This document shows, piece after piece, positions 1 through 11,380 of a stretch of DNA of 64,000 bases. The DNA is taken from assembly GCA_964036045.1 (NCBI GenBank), contig OZ038382.1, forward strand, positions 72,960,687 to 73,024,686, written 5' to 3'. Within the stretch, counting starts at the first letter, position 1. Each line of letters opens with the position of its first letter. The DNA is from Eutreptiella sp. 'Long Island Sound 2002' (taxonomy: Eukaryota; Euglenozoa; Euglenophyceae; Eutreptiales; Eutreptiaceae). Below the pieces are notes generated by a model. It ran no database searches, was not told where the DNA came from, and worked only from the letters and a program-made list of their open reading frames with translations. Position numbers and translations under genes: made by a program.

Positions 1-35
1 GCTTGTGTGCTTTCGTTTTGTGCTAAATTGCCCTT

Positions 36-440
36 ATGCATCTTCACGCCCTCGAGGTGGAGGGGGACCCCGATTCCAACGACCAACTAGTTCGCGTGGG
101 TGCGCGGGCCGTCCTCAACGTCATGCTCGCCGCCGCCAATGGGTCTCCCCGGTTCCCCGAAGCGGTCGTGCACAGCGTCGGCGACCAACTATTAGGGACC
201 CCCCAGCAACACGAAGAGTGTCTTCGGCGAACGCTCGTCGCGAATATCCGGGACACCCTCGTCGACATCACACCGGACCCCCGACCGGATGTGGTAACGG
301 CATGGCAAATCATTCTCGCCGCCGTTTGCCCTTCGAGCGTCCAAACGGCCCAGGGCGACCGCCACAGCTCCCCACGTCACAACCTCAAAGGCCTAGCGCG
401 GCTTCTCGGTATTCGACCACGAGTCATCTTCGGAGCGTAA
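36..440 (+). CDS. Unrecognised open frame, possible degenerate gene
   Basis: An ATG-initiated frame of 134 residues ending in TAA. I do not recognise the family. The translation is of mixed composition, without low-complexity runs, and has a plausible alpha-helical centre (ALNVMLAAANG, AWQIILAAVCP), which is why I prefer it to the overlapping frames. It has no signal peptide or membrane segment. No neighbouring frame extends it, and the next 500 bases show only short frames on both strands. It could be an exon of a gene entering from the left edge or a chance frame in GC-rich sequence. Confidence 0.22.
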   Translation: MHLHALEVEGDPDSNDQLVRVGARAVLNVMLAAANGSPRFPEAVVHSVGDQLLGTPQQHEECLRRTLVANIRDTLVDITPDPRPDVVTAWQIILAAVCPSSVQTAQGDRHSSPRHNLKGLARLLGIRPRVIFGA

Positions 441-946
441 CGATGCCGCACGGAATGGGATCATCAGCTCGTCGCCAAGGAAGCGGACGCGGAAACCGCG
501 GCGCAACGCATTCGTAGCATCCTCGGGCGCCCCCACAATGAAGAAGCCCGACGGCACCCTACAGCATTGCCGTACTGACACAGCCGCAAGCAGTGCCGTG
601 GCGACAGCGGCTGTGCTGCAGCTCATTCCTGCCGCCCAACCGGCGATAAGCTCCTCTCCGCTTACCAAGGATTGTCTTGCCTCTAACGCCGTGGAGATGC
701 GTCGGAAACACATGGTGGTTCGGCTCTGCGGCATGAGGCGGCAACACACGGTCGACTAGCATGTCTATGTGATGAGTCAAGACTTTGTGGATGAGGTGCC
801 GGCGACCGCTTAATGAAACTCCGAGAGCCAAAGGATTTTGCAATGTCTCCTCTTGAACGTGGGATGGCGGAGGCACACTTTGAGGAGCATGACACGATAG
901 GTCCGAGCCATTAAGATGTCTGTACCCGAGGGTACGTTGTAAGGAT

Positions 947-1474
947 TTGGCGATGGCCGTCACCTTGTCGTCGAACGCGGCTCCACGTACCATCCAGGCC
1001 GTGCTGGGGTGCGAAACAAAGAATTGTTCAAGTGCAAGCCAGGCCCACGAGTACTTCAAGCAGCAAGTCCCCACCAGTGCTCCGGCAAAGGCGGCCGCCT
1101 CGATGTTGCGGGCCATGGCGCGGTGCACGATAGGTTGTGCCATGGCGGTGCCATACACGGAAGGTCAAGATGTTGGCAACGTGAAGACGGAAGGCCTGTC
1201 GTTGGGTGCCCTGAGTGCTGCGGTGGCGCGGGAGGCGTTGGGCACAAGCGCCGACAAGAGGAGGCGTGGGGATATGGACATGTGGAGTGGGTTCCGCGGG
1301 GAAGACCTTATCGACATGTCCTTCGAGAGAATGGCCGACAAATATGAGCGGACCCTTAAGGCGGCACGGTTTCTCCGCTACATGTTGACGCAGGATGGGG
1401 CCGACGATGAGACCCTTGCAAATGTGGGCAAGAACTGGAGGCTGATGACAGCCGCGACTATGACCTCTACATGA
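947..1474 (+). CDS. Unrecognised open frame with charged C-terminal half
   Basis: A 175-residue plus-strand frame of unknown family. The C-terminal half (from about residue 85) is charged and helix-prone (KRRRGDMDMWSGF, FERMADKYERTLKAARFLRYML), which looks like genuine protein. The N-terminal part is Ala/Ser-rich and less convincing, so the true start may be an internal Met or an upstream exon. The opposite strand is also open here (1028-1588), a common effect of GC-rich codons, and I judged that strand less protein-like. It ends in TGA at 1472-1474, shortly before the next frame at 1494. Confidence 0.3.
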   Translation: MAMAVTLSSNAAPRTIQAVLGCETKNCSSASQAHEYFKQQVPTSAPAKAAASMLRAMARCTIGCAMAVPYTEGQDVGNVKTEGLSLGALSAAVAREALGTSADKRRRGDMDMWSGFRGEDLIDMSFERMADKYERTLKAARFLRYMLTQDGADDETLANVGKNWRLMTAATMTST

Positions 1475-1493
1475 CTTTGAAGCGCCCGAGGGT

Positions 1494-1979
1494 ATGTCAC
1501 GGCTGCATGCGCTCTGCACGTCATACGTGTTGTTTCTGCTCCTATCCCTGCCGCCCCTCATCACTGCTTCACGCGCTCTGCGCGTCATACGTGTGGGCTC
1601 CTTTTCTGGCTATCTCCGTCCCATTCCACAGAACCCTGAGCCGACGTACTACCCGCAGCCCCAGCTGTATGACTACTACGCCCAGCCATATGAATACTAC
1701 GGGCAGCAGTACCAAGCGCAACCCATGTACCACGGGTACAGGTCTCAGCGACAGGAGGACGTTCACCAAGAGGAGCGGCCCCCACCCCCCCCTCCCGAAC
1801 CAGTGGTTGACGAGGGGGGGGGCGTAACCGGAGGGGACAACCTCCTGCCCAAGAAGGAGGAGGACGAGGCGGTGGCGTACGGGGGGGCGCAGGACCGGGA
1901 GGCTCAGCCGGAGGAGGAGCAGGAGGCGGTGCCGTACGGGGGCGTGCCGCAGCCGGAGGCTAAGCCGGAGGATAAGTAG
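1494..1979 (+). CDS. Putative secreted Tyr/Gln/Pro-rich and acidic protein
   Basis: A 161-residue frame. The first 25 residues resemble a signal peptide (basic start, then VLFLLLSLPPLIT). A Tyr/Gln/Pro-rich stretch follows (about residues 50-82, YYPQPQLYDYYAQPYEYYGQ), then six prolines, then an acidic tail with two YGG-containing repeats (AVAYGGAQDREAQPEEEQ, then AVPYGGVPQPEAKPEDK). The layout suggests a disordered extracellular or cell-wall protein, but the family is not recognisable. Caution: the leader overlaps a DNA repeat, because a near-identical segment containing GTCATACGTGT occurs at about 1505-1530 and 1572-1597. The apparent signal peptide may therefore be fortuitous. Confidence 0.3.
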   Translation: MSRLHALCTSYVLFLLLSLPPLITASRALRVIRVGSFSGYLRPIPQNPEPTYYPQPQLYDYYAQPYEYYGQQYQAQPMYHGYRSQRQEDVHQEERPPPPPPEPVVDEGGGVTGGDNLLPKKEEDEAVAYGGAQDREAQPEEEQEAVPYGGVPQPEAKPEDK

Positions 1980-3467
1980 CAGCCCGCAGATCCCCGCGAA
2001 CCAACCCGGTCCGTGGAGAACCGTTGTTGACGCAAAAGGGTCTGGAAGCCGATGTGGCCAGAGGTGGTGGAACGGGGTGCGGGTGTGTTGTGTCATGGTG
2101 CTGTCCCATGCGCTATTGCCGTTCCGCATGTCCGGCTTTGATGTGGCTCTGGGGACAAGCGGCACTGCCCTGCGCGTTTCACGCGTTGTGCGTGTCGGCT
2201 TTATGTGCGTCCTTGGGGACCTCGGGCGGGGCCTGCATGTTTCGCGTGTCCTGCAGAATGGGCGTCTGAGGCTCCGTTTGAAGATGACAAAGAATGGGAC
2301 GCGGATGCGGTACTCGGGAGACAGACAACGTTGCCAGCAAGGGCGTTTACTCCGTGGGACGCACTGGGCGGCAGACCACACTCACAACCCGTGCAATAGT
2401 ACTGGCTACGATGTGGATGCCAATTTCATTGACAAGGAATGTGAGTGGGAGTGGGAGCAGGACGTGCAAAACGCAGCCGACATGCGCATCATCTCCGAGG
2501 ACAAGTTGAGAGACAGCGTGCAGAACGCGCCGAGCGTCAGTGCGGAACAGGGACCAGCCGAGGGACAACGTGGAGGGGGAGGAAACAGAAGGGCGACAGT
2601 GGGCAGTGGGCGGTGGACAACGCACACTAGCGGTGTGCTGGTACCCGCTGCAGTGTGCATTGTGGAGCGGGTGGCTGCCGCGCTGTGAGGCCCTGCCTAG
2701 TTGGGGGCCCAGGCCGCACAACAACCCATCTCCTCCATCAACTACCCCCTGTTGTGCGCATCCCCCCCACGAGGAAGGGCTGGAGGGGTGGGGCTGAGTG
2801 TGGTGGTTGCCTGGGAAGCGGTGCATCCTTTGGCGTGTAAGGCCGGTGTTGGGGCAGCGGGCCCAAGAGGTGGACAGCGGGTGGCAGCGGCTGCGGGGGA
2901 GGAGGAATGGAAGGACAGAAGGAAAGTTAAAGGGAGGTAGGGAGGTAAGGGAACCCAGCGCGTTTGATGTGGCATTCATCTTCATAATGCCTCCTCTTGC
3001 CGCAATATCCGTTGCTGCTGCTGCACCAAAGCCTAAACCAAAGGCTGCACCTAAGCAGCTGTCTATGGCTCCTTTTCTGAAGGAAAACTAAACAACGAGG
3101 TGGATAAACTGCATGTGTTTGGCAAGCAAGTTCACGTTCTTGAATCTTACATTTGAGGGATGGTGAGGCTGCAATGTTGCTGCATGCTTTTATTGTGATG
3201 CATTTAATTAACACCGGCTTGCGTGCTTTTATTTTAGTTGCGTGCTTTTAAAGGGGGGGGCTTCTGCAGATTTCGGGCACCCTAGCAGTACAAGGGCGCA
3301 CGGACCCTCTCCCCCAACAAGCCACCCTAACCTTGGGCCTGTATGCTGATGGATACTAGCCCAGGGGGCGTCCCAATATAAACACTAAGATTGGTATATT
3401 TGATTTTGTGGGAGACTAGTTCCCAAGGCCTGGCCATGTGCCCAGGTGCAGAGACATGATAACCTAG
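1980..3467. other. No supported gene
   Basis: Only short overlapping frames on both strands, with no frame of convincing composition, RNA gene or element boundary. The sequence is GC-rich up to about 2.95 kb and then becomes AT-richer, with a G run near 3250. Confidence 0.5.
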
Positions 3468-4493
3468 ATGGAACTTCCCAAAGTTGTTCATGGGGAGTGG
3501 CTACCCAAGCAGGCAGAGGCCCTACAAGCCCTGCCTTCGTGTAAATTCAACCAACGCATGAAGTATGGTGGTGCACAATACACTACGACACTGCACGTAC
3601 AGTTTGGTTGCCTGACTGCAAATCACCACCACTTGTGGGCAAAGTGTGGGCAGAAGGGGTGCGTGGCATGTCCCTGGGTCAATAAGCATGGGGCTGCCAC
3701 ATTGTTTCTGCACAAGGGGGGGCATCTAAATGACGTGTGCGGTTCCCACAAGTTCCAGGGTGTATCCAACCTGGAACAGGTTTATATTATACCACCAGTA
3801 TTGCACAACACCAAAGGAGGACCCTCCAGACTCCTTGGTGTTATTGGCCGGACGGTACCCGGGCCGTACAAGCATGAGTTGTTGAAGGTAATAGCTCAAG
3901 TTGCTAGGACATACCACCCTGGATCCTTGCCTCCTGATAGCAGGGACCACCAGCGCCTTGTGCGAGGGAGGTTCCAAGCAGGCACCCACTCAATTAGCCG
4001 AGGATTCTAACCCAAGTTCTGTTCTTGTGGTTCACCTTTGGAGGCGGAGGACAGTGCTGCCTCATTTGAAGGTCGAAGTGATGTAAGTGACCACCGGCGC
4101 GTACAACCAATGAGGCAGGCAAAGTTGTTGCCTGTCCCCATTGTTGATGGCTACTTTGAGCAGCAACCTGTGTTTCCCAAAGGCAGCAGTAGTAGCAGCA
4201 GTAGTAGCAGCAGTAGCAGCAGCAGTAGCAGCAACAATGACAGTGGGAGTAGTAGCAGGATGATGATGTGTACGTGTTTGGCGGCTCTACAGTAAGTGCC
4301 AAGTGCCGTAGGGTCAGATTCTTCATCATCATCTCATGACAGCCCTGAACTTCAACCGCAACCCAAGAAGTATCGGCATACGGCTGTACATAGTCAGGGG
4401 GAGCGCGTGTTGGATGTGGATGCCATGTCAAGTGATGGTTGTCCCGTGCATATGCTCCGTGAAGGGGAGTACAATGTTCCCAGTTCCAATTAA
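3468..4493 (+). pseudogene. Degenerate Cys/Ser-rich gene, one frame with two in-frame TAA stops
   Basis: Three consecutive open segments (3468-4010, 4038-4295, 4296-4493) lie in the same frame and are separated only by TAA codons at 4008-4010 and 4293-4295. Together they read as one protein of about 340 residues. It has a Cys/His-rich N-terminal part with KCGQKGCVACPW and HLNDVCGSHKF, a short zinc-ribbon-like FCSCG just after the first stop, an 18-residue poly-Ser tract from a trinucleotide repeat, and a Ser-rich C-terminus. I do not recognise the family; the Cys/His spacing suggests metal binding. The continuity of composition across the stops argues for a recently broken gene or one with short unrecognised introns. 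Confidence 0.42.
4184..4232 (+). repeat. AGC/AGT trinucleotide microsatellite
   Basis: Imperfect AGC/AGT triplets over about 49 bases. They stay in the frame of the surrounding degenerate gene, where they encode poly-serine. Confidence 0.8.
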
Positions 4494-5475
4494 GGACAAG
4501 TATTCTTTTCTTTTTTGCATGTTGCTTTGCTGAGGTCAGGTATATGGATGGACAACATTGCCCTCTCTCAACGTAGCAAATTTCAATTGAAAATCGCTTG
4601 GAAATTTTCAAAGTTGCCCGGAAAAATGCTCGGAAGTTTTGGCAGCCAAGTCGGGACCCAAAACGCAACCAATATCGCTTGGAATGTTCTATGGACCTTC
4701 CAGGCAACCGTCCCCGGGTAGCTCGGAAGAAATTTTGGTGCCGATTTCCGAAATGTACCGTGCAACACGAGTCCCATTTGGTGACCATAAGTGCTAAGTG
4801 TTTCCAAAAATCCCTTGCAAAATGCCTCGCTTTTTCCTGCCATTTTTTACCTTCTATGCTGTGCGTTCCAGCACCATGTGCCCCAGTCCAAACCATTCCT
4901 GTGCCATCCCTAAAGATTAGGAGCTGGCAGTTTTGAAATTGTGCCAACCAATGGGATTCAAAATAGCTAGTTTTTCTCGGGTAATTGCCGTTCTCCAACC
5001 AAAACTTTGCCATCCCTTAGAAGAGAGCCCATACAAGTTGGAATGCAGTGGTCCAAACTACCGCGCAAGTTGTCTTTCACCATTGACCATGTTTTATTGC
5101 TATCAACGCTTCTTTTTAGTGCAAAAAATGGGACAAAGTGTAATGCTGAAGAGAATACCAAAAATTTGCAACCATTGCGATTAATTGGTGTCAATTAGTT
5201 TCCAAGATAACCTGTTGTGCGGATTGTTTTGGAAATAATCTCCGATTATTGCCGGTAACCGGTTTTTCCGATTAATTGGTAAAAACAGTTCCGAACCCTA
5301 GCCATGCCCTCCGTCCCCCCGCCCTTCCTCCCCGCACCTGGACCATCAAACCTTTTGCACTCCCCCAGTACCCGCCCCCCACCATCAACCGCAGCGAGAA
5401 CCGCCGGCCCAGGTCAGCATGGTTTGCAGCCTAACCCGCATTGGGCCAGCGTCTGCCCCCCTAAACAGTCTTTCG

Positions 5476-5502
5476 CACACACACACACACACACACACAC
5501 AC
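5476..5502 (+). repeat. (CA)13 microsatellite
   Basis: Uninterrupted CA dinucleotides. Confidence 0.9.
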
Positions 5503-7302
5503 CCCTCTTACAGGCACCAAATCGCCGCTGGGCGACGAATGCCCTGCAGTGCGGCTTCCCCCCGCTGTCTTCAATCGTGTGCCTCAATCAGACCGGCGAA
5601 ACTCGCCATTATATGTTGCATGATTGCATCTTTGTGTCCGCCATAATATGTAATCGCGTAAATACTCCCAAGTGCCTTTCAGTCGGGGCGTAGCCGACAC
5701 CGGGGGCTTGGCATGACGGTGCTTAGGGAGCTATAGCGTCTGCCACAGCCACTCCCCGGCGGACAGCCCAGAGGTGGCTACACGCTGTATTCCCCAAGCC
5801 AGAACCCCCAAGCCTGCTGCCCTGCAGCCAACCATGACTCTGCGTTGTTGTCTTTTTCGTGGCCAGCCCAATAACCACAACTTGTACCCTTCAACCCCAA
5901 TGCTAGCATGCGTTTTCAACCCCTATGCGTACACCTCACCCGGGTGTTTGGCTCTCTCTGTTCCGGCCATGCACCCTCGCAAGAGGGCTCACTCCGCTGG
6001 AATGCAGCCAACAGCTTCCAAGTGAGTTGCGCCCTGGTTACTTGGTGAAATACCACAACCCCGGACCCTACATCTCTGCTGCAGAATCCCTTAGGAGGCC
6101 GGCATGACTCGATAATCCTACAAAGCCTTGGGCCAGCATCCATTGTGAAGCCCCTCGCCCTGACTTGCCCAGTGGACGACTGATGAGGCCGCATGAGTTC
6201 TAAACCGCCGAACTGAGAGCGCATGGAGTCCCGCGAGCACTGAGGATGAGCCCTTTCTGACTCCTTGCTGCCCCCTACGACTCCAGAGTGCGGCCCGGAC
6301 GTCTTCACGGGGAGCACTCAGCTTCCCGTTCCTAAGGAGTCCTGGTAAGGTGGTGGGCACTGATCCTCCCATGTCCTCTAGGGCTCCGTGCCGCCACTGC
6401 TTTTGAAGTTGTAATCCACCTTCACCTCCAGCCCCCGAATGCATAATGGAGAAGGAGAATGTGCAATCGGAGCGGGCCACCACCAAAGCCTGGGAAGTCG
6501 CTAATGGGTGTGGTTGGCCTAAGTCCTCTAAGACTTCGGTATGCCTGGTTCTTTTGATACCAGTATCGATCTATATTCATCCAAGTTGAGGATGTCTTCT
6601 TTTTCCTCCACCGCTCTTGCTTCATCATGTTCTCCTCCAGAGCTAGTAGGATTAGGGACTCAATCTGTAGATAATGCTCTCGACTATCATGAACCATCAG
6701 CCCTTGGCCCCGTGCTCCTAGGATCCGTTTTTGTACCCAGAGCCACTACCATGTCGTAAACACATGCCTATAATTTCCTTGTCGTTCTTGTGCCTTGGCT
6801 CCTTAGGAAATGCGTGGGCTTTACAGACTTCAACTGAAGCAATAAGAGCTTGAAGCTACAATTCTGCGTGCACCTCAATGAATAATTGAATTTTTCCTGG
6901 ATCTTGTCCACCACAAAAGACGTGGTTCTGACGTTTTCTTGCTGCACTCCATCGTATATTGCTCTGGTGTGTGTGCCAAATGACTGCAACTTCGTTACAT
7001 ATGAGACCCCTGTACTCCTTTATTGCCCATTTATTTTTCCAAGCATTGACAGGTTAGCCCGGACACTACTCATTCTTTGAACACCTGCTGGTGGCTGAGG
7101 CGAGTCGCATTGCACCTTCTTTCGCCCGTGCTGTGGTGCTCGTGGGTGTGCTTCCACACATTCCCGCGGCGAGTACCTAGCCTGCCCTGAGTATACTTTA
7201 GCGCTTTCGGGGGATATTTACTGAGTTGTGGGCGAACATCTGTCGCACAACGGCTCAATCTGTGATAGTTGCATTCAGATGGTGATTCGCGCATGAACAC
7301 AC

Positions 7303-7360
7303 TGGTTTTCACTGCGCATCCCCATATTACATTGGTTTTCACTGCGCATCCCCATATTAC
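7303..7360 (+). repeat. Tandem duplication, 30-bp period
   Basis: A 28-nt segment beginning TGGTTTTCACTGCGCATC occurs at 7303-7330 and again, identical, at 7333-7360. Confidence 0.9.
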
Positions 7361-7379
7361 CCCTGTAAGTAACACACTA

Positions 7380-7401
7380 TCTTAGGCGGCTCTAAGCGAG
7401 T
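7380..7401 (+). repeat. 22-bp direct repeat, left copy
   Basis: Contains TTAGGCGGCTCTAAGCG and is identical to 13301-13322. It has a CTTAG/CTAAG internal inverted repeat. The two copies bracket 5.9 kb that holds six of the seven palindromes. Confidence 0.85.
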
Positions 7402-8256
7402 CACGAATGGTTCCCTGAAATGAGCCGGGGGGGTTCATTTTGAAAACTAACTATACACCCCCTTTTATTCACACTTTTTTGCTGCCGTGTGGAATCAGGT
7501 GTGTCACTGCATAGTACCACGTTGCTATAGAGAGTTGTATACATCGCACACAGTGTACGGAAAATGTAGTAACATTTGTACCTACGGAGGGTTAGTATAA
7601 CCTATTTATTTCACATGCCCTTTTTTGTTCAGTTATTTACTGTTGGATACACAATACGAGCATGCTTGTAATGGATATTGGCAACAAGAACACAATAGAG
7701 AGGCCCATGCCTGCATGTGCCCCTTTCTGTTTTGTTTGCTACTCTGCTGCAGAATACACCGGTGTAAGTGGCTGTTTTTGTCTTATCCTTTGCTCTTGTA
7801 CTGCATTGCTGGGGCCCTGGGAAAAGCAAATCTGCCCCTGTCTTGCCGCCTGACGACGCAGTGGATTTTTGAGTTCTGATCACGAGATCACGGATTAAGT
7901 TGCGATCACCAAGGTGTACACTAAGCTCCTTGCGTACCTCCCCGATCTACCAATCAACCGTCTACTTTATCACCGTATCAGCCGACAATGAATACTACAA
8001 CAACACCAGGTACTCACGATGCCCCGAATAACCAGGCCGTAAACGCGTCGACGATGATGCCAGGGATGATGCCACATGGGCAACAAAATGGTCCGGCTAT
8101 GGAGAGCGTTCTTGTTCCAAAATTCCTCTACTACTCTACTACTCGCATATTTTACTATTTTTGCTGACTTGCCTCTTGTACCACCCCGCAATGCTTGACT
8201 TTTATTTCTGTGTACACATTGCTTATTCATACGATGATTTATGGAGTTTGTGTTCA

Positions 8257-8278
8257 AGAACGCTCTGTAGAGCGTTCT
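8257..8278. repeat. Dispersed 22-bp palindrome, copy 1
   Basis: AACGCTCTGTAGAGCGTT core with AG/CT flanks. The arms are perfectly self-complementary and only the central GT departs from the usual GC. Confidence 0.9.
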
Positions 8279-8898
8279 TTGAACTAAAATCCATTTCAAA
8301 CACCCCCTATGCAATGGACAAGAATGTGGAGCGCATAATGACCGGCCTGCAAGGCATCATCTGAGATCTGTTGGTTTGCCCAGTTGCAATTGCGAACCAG
8401 AAAAACCACAGAGGAATAGGGCAGGGATGCACTCCTGGAGTAATACAACCATCCCTTTGATAAGGCAATGGTGGTCCTTTGTCTTTTAGACATATCAGGA
8501 CGTGCATCACCGGTGGACGCCTTAAGGCGCTCCAAGGCCGGCTTACATGAAGTCACCAGAACCAAGAGAGCGGCCATAACTCGCTGCATATAAATAAGCT
8601 TGGGATGTGGATACACCTCCATACCTGAGTGTAGTATACCTTGTGTCAAGAATACAAACAAAGGAAAAGAGCGCCTGTAGCAAACAGTAACCGCATAGTT
8701 ATAAGGGTGCCACACCCCGTACAACACCAGACATCGGCTAAAAAAAAGAGCAAGATTGTACTGGGCATGCGACTTTCTATACATCATCTTACACAGGCGA
8801 CAGTGGATGTTTTCATCCACGAGGATTGGTAACACCTTGTTGCTCTGCTGCTGCACCTCAACCAACAGGCGGACTAAACTTACCAAATCCGGTTGGAA

Positions 8899-9666
8899 TC
8901 ATGTGGTGAGGTTCGGCAGGAAAAAAGGTTTCCATTGCAAACTGCGAACACTTGTTCGTCTCCAATCCAAGGGAGCACGAATATCTTTTGCCCAATTGGC
9001 CCTTGAAGCAACGTCTTTGTGGCGTCACACAACCCTAGGAAAGAGTCACGTAACCTCCGAGCAACCAAAGGGAGACGTTGCTTCAACACATCCAACTTGG
9101 GATACCGGGGAAAATGTCCAAGTTACTGCGCAGCTGTCACAAAGCCATGGCAATAGAGTTGAGGCTCCGGTTGGGGGAATGGAGCGAAGGAGCAAAGCGG
9201 CGACAATAGAAATTGTCAAAACAAACAATGTGTTGGAATTGTTCAACCACATCCCTGAGATCGTGAGCCATCTGGCAAGCACGTTGTTGTGTGCTGCCAA
9301 CATTATACGTACAAGCTCCCAAGTGGGAGAGTTTCCTCCTCAGTGACCTAGGACATCATCTACAGGTCGGCAAGCCCTGGGGTTGTAACGTTTGTTCATC
9401 AAACGCCACAGGTTGAATGCCTCTATGCAAAGGGGGGAGTACCAGTGGGGGGGTGATGCACCACTCTTTTTTGCCAACCATGCCTGTCGAACATCGCCAA
9501 GCGAGCACCGAGTCCTTGCATCACCCCGAAGCCCACATACCAATTGTACGAAAGCTCCGGGTCCCCCACTTGTTTCGTCGTCCTGAACAGCATGTCCAGT
9601 GAACTCCTCCACACTAGAGTAGTCCGGCAGAGTTGATAGTAACTTGCGGAATGGCTTGGGATCCAT
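8899..9666 (-). pseudogene. Degenerate frame of unknown family with three in-frame TGA codons
   Basis: One minus-strand frame stays protein-like from 9666 down to a stop at 8899-8901. It is interrupted by TGA at 9340-9342 and by two more TGA codons near 9046 and 9025. The first segment starts MDPKPFRKLLSTLPDYSS and looks like ordinary soluble protein (SLGDVRQAWLAKKSG, LCIEAFNLWRLMNKRY). The second is more hydrophobic (LFVLTISIVAALLL). I do not recognise the family. The interrupted contexts (LGH-TGA-GGNS, SEVT-TGA-LFPRVV-TGA-RHKD) would read naturally with a sense codon, so decay by TGG-to-TGA or CGA-to-TGA change is plausible. The upstream part of the gene is disrupted by palindrome copies. 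Confidence 0.35.
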
Positions 9667-9770
9667 TATGCAGCTGCCAAGGGACCCATGAGGTACACAA
9701 GTACTTGGGTGGGTGTTGCCCCGGAACCCGTTGGTCCATTGACTCCGATACTAGGAAGAATTTGGGGACA

Positions 9771-9792
9771 GGAACGCTCTGCAGAGCGTTCT
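9771..9792. repeat. Dispersed 22-bp palindrome, copy 2
   Basis: AACGCTCTGCAGAGCGTT core. The first base is G, so the outermost pair is mismatched. Confidence 0.9.
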
Positions 9793-9879
9793 TGATGTCG
9801 AGTGGGCCAGAACAGGTGCAGCAGAAGAGATAACAAGTACGACAGCAAAATGCAAGCATTATGGAGGAGCTTCCAAGAA

Positions 9880-9901
9880 AGAACGCTCTGCAGAGCGTTC
9901 T
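9880..9901. repeat. Dispersed 22-bp palindrome, copy 3
   Basis: Perfect palindrome, AACGCTCTGCAGAGCGTT core with AG/CT flanks, only 88 bases after copy 2. Confidence 0.95.
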
Positions 9902-10383
9902 TGACCAATGTTCCAGTTTTCGAGGGTATTCATAATGATATTCGGTGCGGACAAGCACCATACCTTGTGGTAGGTGAGGTAATCTAGCCTCCAAGCAATA
10001 AATGACCAAGACGCCAAGCAGTAAGATAACCCATAGTTGTGTTTGTCAATTGAAGATCCCCTCAGTGGACGGCAACAACACGACATTGGCGAAGGCGTTC
10101 ACAATATTGAAGTAATGGGTGCTGCAGTTGTAAACCACACTCAACAACGAACCAAACAACAGGGGCAAACACAACCATTGTAGAACCACCTGTGTTGGGG
10201 GGCTGAGCACACCACGGAGTATGTTCGGACCCTGGGGGTGTCTTTCTTGGTTTGGGGCCGGTGGGAACAAACAATACTAGGGAAACGCCATTCCGAGATG
10301 GGTGCGGCTTTATTGGCCCGTTTGGTTGAGAAGCTGCGGTTGAACCCCAATAGTAGTTCTTTGGATGATTGTTTTGATCCCAC

Positions 10384-11032
10384 TTGCACCATGGCTCCCA
10401 CTTGCGGAATGACACAATCAAGTTGGTATGGCGCAACCTCAATACCTTTGTACGCCAAGTTAGTGATGGTCAGTTAGTATCCCCACTGTTGTGGAAGTCA
10501 AAGGTCAAGACTGTTAAGGTTATGGATGATTGGCCTGAAGTCCCCCATTTTCCCATTAGTTTGTACCATGACATGTGGATTGATCATTTGCAAGACCTGT
10601 TGCAACGGACACTGCAAACCCTTGTGAAACCTGTTGCTATATCACAAGACTGCATGGATGTACTGCAAAAGCACATCCCCCATCGGTTGTTGGCACAACA
10701 AGCTGACCATCACACCGCATGTGACACCATCCTAAGTCAACGCCAACCACATCGCTATGTTGGTAGGAACATGGCCATGCCAGAGGCTGTCCGCCCTGAG
10801 GGTGCACATGTGGATGCACCTGCACACAACCCTGCCCCCCCTCCCCCTCCTGCACACAACTTTGATGACCTTCCAGATGAGCTTGTAGGAGCTTGTATAC
10901 GAGGTTGATGATGCAACCTCTGCCGTTGAGGCACCCCCAGTTGCAGTTACCGTGTCCAGTGAACCATATGTGCCGTGTGTGTTGGTTTTCGAGGGGGGCG
11001 GGGCAGATGTCATTTGTGTGGATGATGAATAG
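10384..11032 (+). pseudogene. Frameshifted gene of unknown family with acidic tail
   Basis: The frame from 10384 reads a helix-rich protein (NDTIKLVWRNLNTFVRQVSD, DMWIDHLQDLLQRTLQTLVK), then a Pro-rich linker (PAPPPPPAHNFDDLPDELV), and stops at 10908. In another frame the protein-like character continues as YEVDDATSAVEAPPVAV and ends VICVDDE at a TAG near 11030. The switch occurs at a local duplication of GAGCTTGTA near 10878-10895, which explains the frameshift. Sequence just upstream in yet another frame (EMGAALLARLVEKLRLNPN) may be an earlier exon. The family is not recognised. The opposite strand is also open but has poor composition. Confidence 0.35.
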
Positions 11033-11380
11033 ACCAGCTTGCACCAGCCCCCCCTTTTTTGGGGGGGAGGTGGGAAAATATAAGCACCATGCCTGACAAA
11101 CCACTGCCTTGTTGAGCTTTGCTGCTTCCCTGCTCCCCTGCCGCCCTTGTTTGGATTGTTCAAGTCGTTCCTTTTGCCATGGCAAGCCAGACAGCCACCC
11201 CAGTGCTCACAACAGACAACACATCACAACTAGACAGTGCTTAGATGTCACTTAGCCAAGCAGTAGCCGGACCGAAGCCAGCAGCAGTGCTAGCAGGCAA
11301 GCCGTTGAAGCAGCGATTCGATGTGCACCTTCAACATGGGTAGACGAGGAAGCGTGATGACAAGGAGGGGGTGAGCAGTT

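Larger units (their letters stand above)
4494..8256. other. Gene-poor stretch, no supported gene
   Basis: AT-richer sequence with only short frames on both strands. I see no RNA gene or complete element. Small repeats inside are listed separately: a CA tract, a 30-bp-period duplication and one copy of a 22-bp direct repeat. A single half of the dispersed palindrome (AGAGCGTTCT) lies near 8103. Confidence 0.5.
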
